This document shows positions 35,913 through 47,844 of a DNA stretch of 64,000 nt, one piece after another; position 1 is the stretch's first letter; each line of letters starts with the position of its first letter. Source of the stretch: Trichomonas vaginalis G3 (lineage: Eukaryota > Parabasalia > Trichomonadida > Trichomonadidae); contig NC_067208.1 of the NCBI RefSeq assembly GCF_026262505.1, positions 11,231,962 to 11,295,961 on the forward strand, in the 5' to 3' direction. A program made the translations under genes and the position numbers. A model generated the notes under the pieces. It was given only the letters and a program-made list of their open reading frames with translations, was not told the DNA's origin and searched no databases.

Positions 35913-36582
35913 CTACATGAAGCCGTACAAGCGTTTGAATTTGTTTATGCATAAGATTACTCTCTTGTTTTCTGTATCTATCATACAAACATAAGCAGCA
36001 CCTGTTTTTGTAAAGTTTATATGAAGTTTTCGATAGTTAGGACCTGTATAATAATAGAATGCGTCCTCATTCTCAACATAGTAGTAGAACTCAAACGAAT
36101 GCTTACCATAAGCTGTTATTTCAACAGCTTCGTCAGATATTTCATCAACGAACTCATAAACTATATCGCCATACTTGCTTTTATTTCTATTGTTTTCAGA
36201 TTTAGAACACCAACGAAGGTTTGAGATTCTGTTGTCCGTTCTATCATGATTTATATGGTCTATTTCTTTCAAATTGTTTGGATTTTTCAATCCACTGTTC
36301 TGCAATAATTCTATGCTTTAAGTACATTTTGTTGTTTAAACTAAGCACAATATAACCATGATTATTTAAGCATTCACTCTTAATATGTTTGTTTTTCTTT
36401 CGACGAATAGTAAAAGGATATGTCGTACAAATCTCATAATCTTCATGATTTCTCAATGTTTCCCATTGAGTTTGTTCCCCACTAACGTTCTCATTGACGT
36501 CCTCAATATCTTCTTCCTCACTGAGCTCGTCAATATTTTCACTAGCTCCTTCTGTAATGTTAGATGTTGTTGTTTCGCTCAT
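35913..36582 (-). pseudogene. HNH-type gene, right arm, broken
   Basis: Mirror copy of the 28559-29227 gene, divergent from the right-arm helicase. The acidic N-terminus, NUMOD/HNH part and C-terminal YxHxF domain are all recognisable. This copy looks broken, with about one break, whereas the left-arm copy looks whole. The two copies otherwise appear nearly identical, so the arm duplication is recent. Confidence 0.75.
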
Positions 36583-36681
36583 GCTCTTTCACTAATGTTA
36601 AAAGTTATGTTGTACGAATTTTGAACAGAATTTAGAGCAGTTATGAAACAATGAAGTACTTTTACGCTATTGAAAGGAACT

Positions 36682-39209
36682 ATGAGAGTGAAGTACATGA
36701 CAGCAATGACAAAAGGAACTAATATCAAACCTAATGAAATCGCTCACGAGGACATAGAGCTTAACAAGTACTTTGTGGAGTATCTTATAAGTGAAGAGTA
36801 TGTAAGACCTTACTTCATGTTTGACAGCATGAATGAGGATGTTATTTCATGGTTAAAGAATATAAGCAATGTTTTCGGTAAGTACGTCATAGATGACAAA
36901 GGTCTTGTTGTATTTTATGAGACAGCAATACGAACACAGGAACTAATGGATATTATGCACTCAACAGCAAAGAAAGGATTTAGTACTATTGGCATGAATG
37001 AACATTGCAGGAATGACATATACAACCTATGCTCACGAAAGCCTTACACAAAAGCAATACAAATGATAGAACATAAGTGTCTAAGGTCAGCAAATGAAAT
37101 CATTACTGTCAGTGGTTATGAAAGAACTGTTAGCAAAGATGAGTGGAAACAGCTATTCATATTAAGGAAGGACGTTGCTGAACTAGTTAAACCTGTTGCA
37201 CAAACATTGTTTCAGATAAGACCAGCAATGACTAAGAACCCTTTGACCTTAGTCAATGAGACCATAGAGGTTGAAGATAATGACATGAAAGAACTAGGAA
37301 TGAATGAGAGAAGTTGTGAAGGATGTTTGAGTCAAAACACATGGTTCTTCAGAGCTGTTAAGAAACTTAGTAAAGAACGACAGAAATATTTTATAGAGAA
37401 GTATTGCAAAGGATGTGTAAATGAATTGCTTGAAATAGAACTTAGAGACACTTTCACACTAAAGGACTTGAGGAGAAATAAGTACATGAGTGAGACGGTA
37501 TTGACATAGCTAGTGTTATAAATGACTTAAGAAGATGTGTTGTTGTTATTGACGGAGCACGTATGACATATCTAGTGAAAGATTATGATGGAATACGAGA
37601 CACAACAACACTTGTGTCAGTAGATAGCAAGGAATTCAATAAGCTCATGAAGAGTATTTATGTAGGACGTATTGAGGAGAAGGATGTGAACGCACTGATG
37701 ATTTATGAAGCGGGTCAGAACAAGAACTATCTTATGAAGTCAGGCATGAGATTCTTTGACGAAAGAGATGACATTTACAGCTATTTCAGAGGATATGAGT
37801 ATGAGGTACTGAATGAAGTAGATGAGAACGTTATTGAAGGATATTTGAAACATGTTCACGATGTCATATGTAATGAGGATGAAGAGCTTTATGAGTATGT
37901 TTTGAACTGGTTCGCCTACATCGTTCAAAATCCTTGTGGAAAGACTGGAACAGTACTTTTGTTAATAGGAAAGCAAGGAACTGGTAAGAATGTACTTAGT
38001 AATGTTCTATGCGAGCTCATTAGCAAGTACGCCAACAATAATATAACGGCAATAGAGAATGTGGTTGGTAGATTCAATGCTGCTATTGAGAACATGAAGC
38101 TCATCGTATGCAATGAACTAAGCTCATGCGATACGTCTAAGGTCATGAACCACGACGCACTAAAGTCAATAGTAACAGAGACTCAGTTGGACTTAAATCA
38201 GAAGTGTCAGCCAGTAAGAAAGATAGAGAATGTTTGTAATATCATCATGATATCTAACAACTTCAACTCAGTAAAGATTGACAAAGACGACAGAAGATTT
38301 GTTGTCATTGACGTAAGCAGCAGATACAAAGGAAATTACGAATATTTCTCAAATCTCATTGAAAGCTTTAATGAAGAGTTTTATTCAAACTTACTGACGT
38401 ACTTCATGAAGAAAGATTTAAGTGAATTTGATGTAAGGAAGATACCATTCACCAGGGCTAAACAAGAACTCATCGAAATGAACAAAACACCTTACCAAAT
38501 GTTTTACGAGGAGTTCTATGAAAAGTTTGTATCCGGATGGAATTGTACAGAGTGCTACAGAAGATATAAAGAATTTGCGAAGGAGAATGAATTCTTTGCA
38601 TGTAGTTCAAATGTATTTGGCGGCAAGATGAGAGAATTTGTGAAGAGAAGTAGAAAGCGAGACGGTTCTGCAAGAAGTTATATTTACGAAGCAAGTATGA
38701 TATTAGAAGGTCGTGGAAAGAAAGAAACAGTGAATTATGAGGAAGTGCTTGAAAAATTCATGGAGTACATGGGAAGCAATATAACATACAACAAAGACAT
38801 ATACAGTGAGTTTAAGTACTACTGTGAACAGCATGAGATTGAAGTAATGAGTAAAGGAGACTTTGAAACGCTTATGAAAGACAGTAAGGAGGTCGTTCAT
38901 GAGAACAGTGTTGAAATAGTTCATGAGAACAGTGAGGAGGTCATACATGAATGCAATGATGAAATAGTTCACGATGTCGTTCGTGAAGAAGCCATTGCAA
39001 CAAAGAATGATATAAAGGATTTCATAGAACTTAACAAGGAGGAGTTTAAAGAAGGCTATGAAGTGAAAAGATGTGAAGAAGATTTCTTGGCGTATTTGAA
39101 GAAAAAGAGACTAAAGCCAATGGCTCAAAATAAGTTTCAATCGATGTTTGAAAAGAAACGTTTGAGCTATGGTGGTGTAAGAAGCACATATTACTTTGTT
39201 AAGAAGTGA
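36682..39209 (+). pseudogene. SF3/D5-like helicase gene, right arm, broken
   Basis: Mirror copy of 25931-28459. Cysteine pairs, GKQGTGKN loop, IIMISNNF strand, DDRRFVVIDV and the VVHEN/IVHEN tail are all present, and divergence from the left copy is very low. The copy looks broken, with about one break. One arm may suffice to supply the helicase for the whole palindrome. Confidence 0.78.
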
Positions 39210-39211
39210 GG

Positions 39212-39800
39212 ACATTTATTTTTGTCGTTAGTGTTGGAGTTTGTGTTTGTTGTTAGCGTTTGTCATTTGTGCTGAAGTTAGTACTTGATGTTAGTGTTGG
39301 AGTTTGTGTTTGTTGTTAGTGAGAGAATAAATTAAATCATGAACTTTGCCATGGTCTCTGTCCCTAGTAGTTTTCATTAAGTTCTGGAAATAATGAAAGT
39401 CATAAACTTTGTCATGGTCTCTGTCCCTAGTAGTTTTCATTATCTCACAGAGTTAATGAAAGTCATACTTTCTATCAGATGAAGCATGCAGATGAACATA
39501 ACGAAAGTTAGTGAGTTTGCCACGAGTTATGAATAAAATATTGGCATATTAGATGAGATAGCTGATGAAACAGATGAAGATAAATTAAATCTTGGACTTT
39601 GCCACACTCTGTCCCTAGTTCCTCAAAATCCTTGACAACGTTGTTTAGAAATTTTGGTTCAAAACTTCATCTGATTTTAATCTGTTATGCTACCTGTTAA
39701 GTTTCGCGAGATTATAAATGTTATGGAGTTATATAAAAAGGAGGGACAGCTAGGGACACTGGAAGTACTTGTAAGGCTATCTGTTAAGATTGCATGAAAT
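39212..39800. repeat. Noncoding spacer with CTAGGGACAG repeats, right arm
   Basis: Mirror of 25370-25930 with the same CTGTCCCTAG-centred repeats and GTGTTGGAGTTTGTGTTTG copies. Only scattered substitutions separate it from the left arm. No gene seen. Confidence 0.55.
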
Positions 39801-39811
39801 ACTAAAAAGTC

Positions 39812-40090
39812 ATGAAATCCATTATCGCTGTGCTAGCTTCACCTTTGATTGAAATGACGACTAAAGTCACTGAAGCAATGAAACAAAAGTTTTTGGTAGA
39901 ATACATTAAATCAGGAACTATTCCAGAAGGTTTTTACATTCATACTATGAAGGATGGTAGAGTTCAGTTTAGAAAGATAAAGCAACCATTAGATAAAGAA
40001 GGAATTTTGAGAAAGATTAAACTTCATGAGGACAACATTGCTGAACTTAAGAAGAAGTTAGAAGAGTTGGAGAAAGGAAGAGAGTTATAA
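39812..40090 (+). CDS. 92-aa hypothetical protein, right arm
   Basis: Mirror copy of 25050-25328, apparently identical at protein level, with an ATG following TAAAAAGTC. The C-terminal coiled coil and central GFYIHTMKDGRVQF are as in the left copy. The symmetry between the arms breaks down directly after this gene. Confidence 0.6.
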   Translation: MKSIIAVLASPLIEMTTKVTEAMKQKFLVEYIKSGTIPEGFYIHTMKDGRVQFRKIKQPLDKEGILRKIKLHEDNIAELKKKLEELEKGREL

Positions 40091-40218
40091 AGCAATGAAT
40101 TCAACAGGGTGAAAAAAGAGGTGAGATCTCACCACTTCACCTAAATTTATTTTTGTGCTATGTTTTCATACGTGTGGGAGTGGTGATATCATTAATTTTT
40201 AAGTTTATTTTTATATAA

Positions 40219-40545
40219 ATGACGAAAACTATTGAGATAACAAACTACAACGGTCATGAGTTCAAGAATTTGTTCTTCGTTCCTCGTGAAAATACATTCT
40301 ATCAGATACGAGGGAGAAAGGGTAAAGTTAGTTTGAGCGTTTATGAAGGAATGAAGAATGGAAAGTTTATACAAGCATACGATACAAACGGTAAGCGTGT
40401 TTCATTAGCTTTGTCAAAACTTACTAACATTTATTTTGACAGTGACTTTGACTCTGACGATTGGAGCGACAGCAGCGATACTGAAGAATATGAACTATTG
40501 TGTGAAGCACAGCAATGGGAAGAGTTGCAATACTTTTGTAAGTGA
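40219..40545 (+). CDS. Small Y-x-H-x-F domain protein, right-arm paralogue
   Basis: A 108-aa protein (MTKTIEITNYNGHEFKNLFF, then GKFIQAYDTNGKR and ALSKLTNIYFDSD) at the position mirrored by the 94-aa gene at 24689-24973, but only distantly similar to it. It has an acidic DSDFDSDDWSDSSDTEEYE tail. The leader (AAGTTTATTTTTATATAAATG) is of Maverick type, unlike most genes of this element. It shares the YxHxF pattern with the HNH C-terminus. The two arms thus end in different alleles or paralogues of one gene family. Confidence 0.6.
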   Translation: MTKTIEITNYNGHEFKNLFFVPRENTFYQIRGRKGKVSLSVYEGMKNGKFIQAYDTNGKRVSLALSKLTNIYFDSDFDSDDWSDSSDTEEYELLCEAQQWEELQYFCK

Positions 40546-40579
40546 GAACGTTAGTGAGAACGTTTATTTTTTCATTAGT

Positions 40580-40743
40580 GAAGTGAAGTGGTTGGCGGCT
40601 TTGTAAATATTTAAGGTTAAGTTGGTGTTTGTGTTGTGTTGTAAAATATACGTTAACGGTTTTGTAAAGTGTCAAAACAGCTAAGTGGTGTATGGAGGCG
40701 CGCAGTGCCTCAGTACACGACTTAGGTATACTAACTAATATTT
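40580..40743 (-). repeat. Terminal inverted repeat, right arm
   Basis: Mirror of 24494-24655: GTTGGCGGCTTTGTAAATAT, then AACGGTTTTGTAAAGTGTC, a GC-rich hairpin GAGGCGCGCAGTGCCTC at about 40695-40711, and the end GGTATACTAACTAATATT. It diverges from the left copy mainly in the hairpin section. Confidence 0.6.
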
Positions 40744-42206
40744 GACGTTATGCATGTACTAAACATATATAAATTTCCAAAATCAAAAGAATCATGTTCA
40801 AAATTTAAACTCCGGGGTTATAGATATGAGGCTTAGGCAACTAGATTAGCAGTAAAATAGTTATGCTCTCATGATTTGTCTCTAAATTTAGAATTTTTGA
40901 TCGCATGAAACAATTTACAGAATCAATTTACCTCTGCTTTTAACATAGTGTATACATCTTCTGTGTCTGACAAATAAAGAAATTTAAACTCTATTCTCGC
41001 AAATATACGTAGAAGTAGTCCAAGAATGGGTTAAATGTTGCCCAGACTTGAGCGTCCGATTGCTTGATTTATTATCACTGACAAACAATCAGCAAGATTT
41101 TGGAAACTCAAGTTACTTTCTAGCAATAAAAAATCCTTATGATTGAAAATGCAGTGTTAATTGCTTGCTGAACAATCATTTAAAGAATAACTCATACTGT
41201 ATGCACTTAATATTCTTATGTGATCCGAAAAGGAATTTTCCAAAAAAGGAAATTGCCTGATTAAGTGATTAATAAAGAAGCATTAATGAAGTATTATCTA
41301 TATTTCATTTAAAATCGATTAGGATTTCCAAATTGCTAAAATATCAATATTGTATAAAATGATATTAAGAATTAAAAGAGTTAATTATTTATTTTACTAT
41401 GGTTTTAGTTCACACCAATATGTAGTAAATATTATTGCTTTAGAAATGTCTTTTATAAGCTTTTATTTAGGCAAATTGATTTCATTTTACTATATGGAAA
41501 TCTTTCCTCTATTAACTGCTTCTACACAGGTTAGATTAAACAAATATTCATGCATATTTGAGGTCATGTTTAAAGAGAAACACTCGAGATTTGATAAGAA
41601 ATTTGGCGGATAAATATAATACAGTTTTATCCAACTATAATCAATTCTAATTTTTTTGGACCTTAATATCAATTATTCCATAAAAACCATTCCTTTCAAT
41701 CCGATAATTCAAATTGATAATTTAAATGATTTTCTGTAAATTTAAAATAGTATCAACAACATATAATTATTTTAATTTTATCGGTATTCGATAAACATTG
41801 AATTTTGAGAGGTACCGCAATATTGTGTTAAATTCAAATTACGAGTATTATCGGATAACATCGCTAACCTGCATTTCAAATATTACTTAAGATTTTATGC
41901 GAATTACTTGATATCGATGTTTATTCAACGTTCCATTCAAAAATTGAAAATTCAATCCTCAATAAAAATAATCCAAAATTTCGATCAAAAGCGTTTATAA
42001 TATAATAATGATAGGTTTTTAAAATAAAATTCGAAAATGTTCAAACAAATTGTTAATTTCTCAATTCATTTATATATTTTTATAGAATTGCTATATCAGA
42101 TATTGATATTTATAATTTTAAAGAGATCGATTTTAAAAACTTGTTAAAGTTTTGGTTGAACAGACTGATTCTAAAAACAAAACAAAAAAAAAAAAAAAAA
42201 AAAAAG
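40744..42206. other. AT-rich intergenic DNA between the two large elements
   Basis: About 1.46 kb of AT-rich sequence without a supported gene. It ends in a run of A's (about 42180-42206) directly before the GC-richer start of Maverick B. Frames at 41350-41613 and 41490-41672 are short, AT-driven and overlapping on opposite strands, and are not supported. It probably represents host DNA. Confidence 0.55.
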
Positions 42207-42471
42207 GTAGTGGGGCCTCCAGGCACTTCGTGCCCTCTAGCCCTGAAGATGTTTAGTATAACTTTGTCCGGACAAGTAAGGGTCTATCGTCGCTACAGGA
42301 AAAGTTACGGGCGTTCCAAGGAAGTATACTTTGAGAAGCCTTTCCCCCTTATAGAATGAGATAGGACGGTTATTTTACAAAACTGACAACACTTTGACCG
42401 AGTAGTTTTTTGTGCTGAACAAAAAGTGTCATATAAACATCTGTCAAAAACCGTTTTTTACTTCACTTAAA
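42207..42471 (+). repeat. Left terminal region of Maverick B
   Basis: Begins GGTAGTGGGGCCTCC and contains the hairpin GGCACTTCGTGCC, then GC-richer sequence (GTCCGGACAAG, GGGTCTATCGTCGCTACAGG). It is noncoding up to the first gene. It is probably the terminal inverted repeat, but the partner lies outside the window. The GGCACT-CG hairpin recalls those at the palindrome ends (24530 and 40695). Confidence 0.45.
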
Positions 42472-44297
42472 ATGCCACGTAAGCTACGTAAGAATATACG
42501 TAAGAGGAAGGGAGCATTGAAACATCCAATAGTAAAACTGACACCACAACAAGTTGCAACAACAAATGATGAATGACCCCACTATGTTGCAACAAATGTC
42601 AAGCAACCCTATGCTTTTAAACCGAGTTATAGGTGCACAGAGTGGAGGTTTAAGAGCGGCACTTTTAGCGAAAATGGCAGGCTATGGTGGAGCTGCAGAC
42701 GGAACAGCTTATAACCCTCAAAGTCAAATGAATTTGAGTTCACTCAAAAATCAAATAACAGATGTCAAAAAGTCAAACATAGACATACAGAAACAAATAA
42801 GTGAAAACGAAAAGAAACTAGAATATGACAGACACACAAAGAAACTCAATGAGTTAAACGTAGAGAAAAAAAGAAAGAAGAACAACTGAAAGAACTAAGT
42901 ACAGAGGAATATGCGAAAAAAGTGTCAGAAAAAGCAGCAGAAGTAGCAAAAATGGAACAAGATGTTATAAATTTGAAAAACCATACTACTCAATATAAAG
43001 TACTGAAAGATGAAGAAATAAAACAAAAAGCCCTGAAGACATATATGGATAGCGATGAGTATAAAAAAGAAGTTGAAGCAAATGTAAAGGCAGAAAAACT
43101 TTTACAGTTGCAAAACCAAACCGTACAGTATGAAAACTTAGCACAAGAAAGTAAAAATACGACGCAGCCATGCAAAAGGCAATGAAAAGTGCAGAATATA
43201 TAAAAGCTAATAATGACTGGTTAGATGCCCAAGCCAACGCCAAAGCAGCCCAACTTATAGGGTCAATAAGGACAAAAATACAAGCGGATGAAGACAGTTC
43301 AAATGAAGCTTTAATGAATGCTGACTTTAAGAACGCCTTCGAAGCTCTTCATAGTAAGGTGAAACTAGTGAACGACTTCTCATCTGGAAAGAAACTGAAG
43401 TCTGAAGGTTTCGACAACGAGTTAAGAGAAGTAGCACAAAATATGACGAAAATAACAGATGCAGCAACGAGACAGGCAGTTCAAAGTGCCTATGACGCCG
43501 TTAGAGCAACTGTTGTGGAAAGTCAAGAAAAAGAGTTACAACAGACCAAAACAGACCTAGTAAATGCTTTCTTAAAAACGAAAAGTCAGGTAGGACATTA
43601 TGCTGCAGATGGAACATATGTGCCAGCTGGTGGAACATATGTGCCAGCTGGTGGAACTTATATACCAGCTGGTGGAACTTATATACTAGCTAGTGGAACT
43701 TATATACCACCAAACCCTCCAAGAGAAGCACCTGCACCAGGACTACCTAAAACATTTACATCGTCACATGGACACAGACACAGGCATGCACCAAAACCAA
43801 CACAACAACCAACACAACAACCAACACAACAACCAACACAACAACCAACAGTTCAAAACACTGCACCACAACCAACAGTTCAAAACACTGCACCACAACC
43901 AACAGTTCAAAACACTGCACCACAACCAACAGTTCAAAACACTGCACCACAACAACCACAAACAGAGCAAGGACATAAAAGAAGTAGAGAACAAGGAAAC
44001 CAAGAATTCTTAAAAATGCTTAAGGAAAATTATGGTTACCCAGATACTCTTGACTTTAGTGACAGATATAAAGAAGCTATTAGAAAGTTCAAGGAAGGAA
44101 ATACTGACCCGAACCTATTTAGCTTTATGGTTCAGCACCAAATGGGATATAATTTCAAACCTGGAAAATACAAGCTCGCTAAGGGATATGATTTAATAGC
44201 ATATCATCCAAATGACATGAATGAATTTACTCCGAGATATTTGGTGTCAGAGATAAATGATAATTCAACTATCTTCATGAAACGCGTAAAAAAATAG
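42472..44297 (+). pseudogene. Maverick B repeat-rich virion-type gene, broken
   Basis: A large coding region with a strongly basic start (MPRKLRKNIRKRKGALKHP), Met/Gln-rich and coiled-coil parts (DVKKSNIDIQKQISENEKK), then about five GGTYVPA-type repeats (43608-43705). After these come QPTQ and PTVQNTAPQ repeats (43795-43960) and a conserved-looking end (FSFMVQHQMGYNFKPGKY). It is broken, with about two or three breaks. A DNA-binding core or internal virion protein is plausible from the basic start. No family recognised. Confidence 0.5.
43603..43965 (+). repeat. In-gene tandem repeats (21-24 bp and 12-30 bp)
   Basis: Five units of a 21-bp repeat (GGAACATATGTGCCAGCTGG type) followed by four CAACAACCAACA units and four 30-bp units containing CAGTTCAAAACACTGCACC. 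All keep one frame and encode GGTYVPA, QPTQ and PTVQNTAPQ repeats. Confidence 0.8.
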
Positions 44298-44322
44298 AGA
44301 CGGAACGAAAGAAGAAAGGGTT

Positions 44323-45771
44323 ATGAATGCGGATGACTTAAATAGGGAACTTGTTAAAAACGGTCTCGGAATATATGAAATGCCAGCAGATGAGGTACAA
44401 GAAACTCCACAGGAAGAAGTTCAGATACAACCAGACATGAAGAAATAGTTCAGCAACAACAGCTAGAAGAGCCTGAAGGAAACGAACAAGTCCCTCCTTT
44501 GGAAACTAACTTCACAGAACTAGATGAAGATTTGGAACAGCCGAAAAATCTTGACCCTCAACAAGAGGTATGCGGAGAATATGGAATCTTCCAAGAGTCT
44601 AAGAAAAATTCAGCGACATAGTAGAAGAATATCGAAAAATGTTCGCCGACATACAAAAGACTCCAACATCAGATGAAAATATTCAGCATAGAATGGAAGT
44701 ACTGAAAGAAAATGTACGCAAATACAACAATCCTTTTTACTTACGACCATATAACGTTCAATCTTTGGGCTGAACTCGGTGAAAATAAAAGGTTAAATTT
44801 CAACAAAACATATAGAAATGAAACATTGTTTAAAGTTCATTCAAACCTAACCAATATGGAAACAAACCTACTTTGTTTCTGCAGACTATGGAACTACAAT
44901 GAGATGGGTCATAAAGCTAATCCGGATAGGTGGTTCATAAACTTACAACCACAATTCCAAGAAGTTGTAGACGCAATGGAAGTGAATGGTGAACCAGATA
45001 TAGCTGGTATTTTCAGCGCGGCTTTAATGCCATTGAAAGATATGAAACATGCAGAAATTTTGGACCAGTATGAAATGAACATAGCTGATGGAATATAACA
45101 CCTGACGTTCTAGAACATTTATCTCAAAGAACTACACAGAACCATAGAGATGGTATATTGGTGAAGAGTTTAGAAAGAAAGTTAGGGAGATAGAAGGAAG
45201 AGAACCTATTGTACATGACCTTGCAAACGAAAGTTTAAAAATGTCATAAAAACTTACTTTGCAGACAATGAACCGAGAGATGTATTTAAGAAAACTCAAA
45301 TGGACAGTACCAAATGAAAATGTTAGTATTGAAAAACATGTTCCATGACAAATAAAAACCAACTCAGAAATAAATGACGCAAGACTGAAACATTGGGTAA
45401 AAGCTTTCCCATTCACAAAAGATATTATTGGTAACATGGAAAGAAAACCAGAATGGCTACCAAAAACTATTTTTTGGAAACGAGCTTATTCCATATGGAC
45501 AAGCTCTGTTTGAAGAGCTTGAACCGGAAACTCAGGAAAGAGTCATGCAAACAATACGCGAAGACTCAAATACAAACTATGACAAAATCTTTCTAGGATA
45601 TAGGTTACCTGAGATGGGCGACCAGAGCCCAAAGGCAAAAAGGACATGGGAAATTTACAACATACTAGGTGAACATGAGGCAAAGATGCAACAACTTGAA
45701 GCAGAGGGCAAGTTACCAAAAGCGACACCAAAGAAGAAGAGTAGAACAAAGTGAAAATAGTGAAGAAGTAA
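44323..45771 (+). pseudogene. Maverick B hypothetical gene(s), broken
   Basis: A decayed coding stretch between the repeat-rich gene and the capsid gene. Readable parts include acidic Glu/Gln-rich sequence near the start, FNLWAELGENKRLNFNKTY around 44770, WFINLQPQFQEVVDAMEV around 44935, and a Lys-rich end (GKLPKATPKKKS) near 45740. One or two original genes with several breaks. No homologue recognised in Maverick A. Confidence 0.4.
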
Positions 45772-45905
45772 CTTCATCTAGTGAAAGTAGTGGCAATGAA
45801 GGAAAAAAAAGTTAAAAACTCAGTCAGGAAGAAAGTAAAGCTTGGTCCGAGTGGGTTCTATTATGATATATAAATCCAACTATTCTATATTTTTACCCAT
45901 ATGAA

Positions 45906-47526
45906 ATGTACGCCACTCAGAATATAACGCCAACATTTTGGATGCCATGAACGGAAATGTTTCCGAATGGTATAACGAATGCGACAATGCCATTAGAAGG
46001 TCAGAAATAGTTCCTGGAACTTACGAATATACAACTGCTGTTTCTTATGGAAACGTAGGTGAGTTTGGAGAAGGTTCTTCAACAACAGTAGATATTGCTT
46101 GCGACAGGTTTCATATTATTTTCTATTGACAACTCATTCTTATACGTGGAACAAGACATTGAAATAAAACCTTCTGCCAAGTTGTCTGACAAGAAAGGTT
46201 GCAATGGAATTTTCTATGTCGGATACCAATATGCTCCAGAAGTTTTCATGGGATATAAGATATATTCTAACTCTGACTTAGTTCAAACAGTAACATGGGC
46301 AAACTATGAATGGTTCGCTTTGAGAAACTCAGTACAACCACAAGCTAGAGAACAAACAGACCAGTATGCAAATATTGAGAAAATAAGAAGACTTGACCCT
46401 AACGTTCCAGGAGTTTATGTTAACCTTTCTGGTTCAGATGGAAACTGCTGCCACTAAAGTAAAACTGAAACTTAGAGTTCCTTTGTCATCTTTCCTCATC
46501 TTCAGGTTTTTAAGATACTTGCCAAACTGGGCAGGAAAAAATTTCTATCGAACTTTACTCCAAGCAAAAATAACTTAGTCATTGCACCAACACAAGACCC
46601 ATTCACTCTTACAGACGTAATGGGAACAAATAAAACATCATTCGCGACTTTTGCATAGACAAAGTTGACTTAGACTTTGGTTTCTCAAACTTCAACAATG
46701 AAGTAAACTATTATTTCAATGCTGCTGGAACTGCTTGGGACCCAGTTAAGTTTACATGCGAAAAGTTTAATGCAAGAGAATAGAAAGCAGACTTGCAGTC
46801 TATATGTTGGACCCAGATATTTCAAATGCTTTAGCTTGCCAAATATATTGCAGTTCCACTTATGTTCCCTATACACCAAATATCTGTCAAAGACTTTGCA
46901 GGTGAAGTTGGAAACCAAAGTGCTGACCCAGGTGCAAGAACAGATATTGCTTTAACAACTGCAATGAAACATGCAGATACTATGTTTGTACTGTTCAGAC
47001 GAACTATAAATGACTATTCTTGTTTCTACAACCCCGGTATTAAATATCATATAAACATAGATGGCAAATATTATCCAAGAGAAGAATATTCTACAGTTGA
47101 GGATATGAGGTCATACAACTTGACATTAGATGCTATGAACTTTAACAACAACTTCACAACAACCATTAACCCTGAAATGCAAAGTTCTATTATGCCATAT
47201 GTGAAAGTATGGACTCATACAGGAGGTCAAAAAACTCAATATACAAATGGAGACTGTTCAAACTTTTGGCTTGGCATTCCATTTGCTGACTCAGAAGACT
47301 TTATGGGTGGTATTTCAACTGTTGGTACTGTACAATACAATATACTGGTGACAGAGACGGTCCAGATGAACTGAGAGCAAAGAAGTTTACAAAACCAATA
47401 GCACTTTTCACGGAAGATGCTCTTTTGAAGATTCGTTCGATGAAACCTGCTGGAGCTCCTCAGATGCATAACGACAGCTTCCATCGAGCAGATTTGCAGC
47501 AGGTCAGTAAGTTGTTCTTGAACTGA
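45906..47526 (+). pseudogene. Maverick B major capsid gene, broken
   Basis: A degraded homologue of the capsid gene at 45-1685. Diagnostic stretches are LRVPLSSFLIFRFLRYLPNW with a following beta strand, and RRLDPNVPGVYVNLSG. The total span (about 1.6 kb) matches the Maverick A gene. It has several breaks. It precedes the SCCG gene, as in Maverick A, where they are separated by the ATPase; in this lineage the ATPase lies 4 kb further on. Confidence 0.6.
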
Positions 47527-47634
47527 CTTCTCTCCGTCAAATATTGACAGTACGCCAGTTTTTGACATAATATTGTAAGATAAACTTACCTTTAGAAAAT
47601 ATCTGTAAGTTTTGTTGTTTATATTTTGTCAACG

Positions 47635-47826
47635 TCAAGAACTTTTCACCATCTCGGTTATACCAACTTTCTTTGCTTTATGAAAATATTTAGGTTCAGC
47701 AAAGACTGCTATTCTATAACATTTACCATTGTTTGTATAAAGAATTATTCTGTCAATGTATTTGTATTGTTTGTGTGTGTAAACTTTGTTCTGCTTCAAT
47801 TCAATAAGATATCCGAATACGTCCAT
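47635..47826 (-). CDS. Maverick B small protein (63 aa)
   Basis: A leftward frame starting MDVFGYLIELKQNKVYTHKQ and continuing with a RIAVFAEPKYFHKAKK stretch. Its ATG is divergent from the next rightward gene across 18 bp of T/A-rich leader, which makes the start credible. Small, basic, no family recognised. Confidence 0.4.
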   Translation of the reverse strand: MDVFGYLIELKQNKVYTHKQYKYIDRIILYTNNGKCYRIAVFAEPKYFHKAKKVGITEMVKSS

Positions 47827-47844
47827 CTTTTTATTCTAAGTAAA

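Larger units (their letters stand above)
24494..40743. mobile_element. 16.25-kb palindromic D5-helicase/HNH element
   Basis: An inverted duplication. The left arm (24494-32415) and right arm (32820-40743) mirror each other around position 32618, with a ~404-bp loop between. Each arm has, from outside in: a terminal repeat of about 160 bp, a ~100-aa gene, a 92-aa gene, an SF3 helicase gene, an HNH gene, a 49-aa ORF, ~119-bp iterons and short-repeat arrays. The gene parts of the arms appear more than 99% identical by eye. Repeat copy numbers differ, and the outermost gene is a different paralogue in each arm. No capsid, polymerase, integrase or transposase gene was found. The left-arm genes look whole; the right arm has about two damaged genes. 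Ends are placed at the limit of symmetry (AGTTAGTA) and no clear target duplication is seen. Confidence 0.8.

Noticed and set aside
24494-40743. CRISPR-like array reading of the regular ~119-bp repeats
   Set aside because: Repeat units are contiguous with no unique spacers, in a eukaryotic context and without cas-like genes.
40850-40930. tRNA-like secondary structure in the intergenic DNA
   Set aside because: No consistent cloverleaf with conserved A and B box positions could be formed.
41350-41672. Overlapping opposite frames in AT-rich DNA between the large elements
   Set aside because: No leader, no recognisable pattern and composition typical of noncoding AT-rich DNA.
42141-42359. Frame crossing the poly-A run at 42180-42206
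   Set aside because: It reads through a homopolymer into the terminal region of Maverick B; not a plausible gene.
43756-44013. Repetitive frames on both strands over the PTQ/PTVQNTAPQ repeats
   Set aside because: These are shadows of an in-gene tandem repeat; the frame at 43170-44297 continues into conserved-looking sequence and is preferred.
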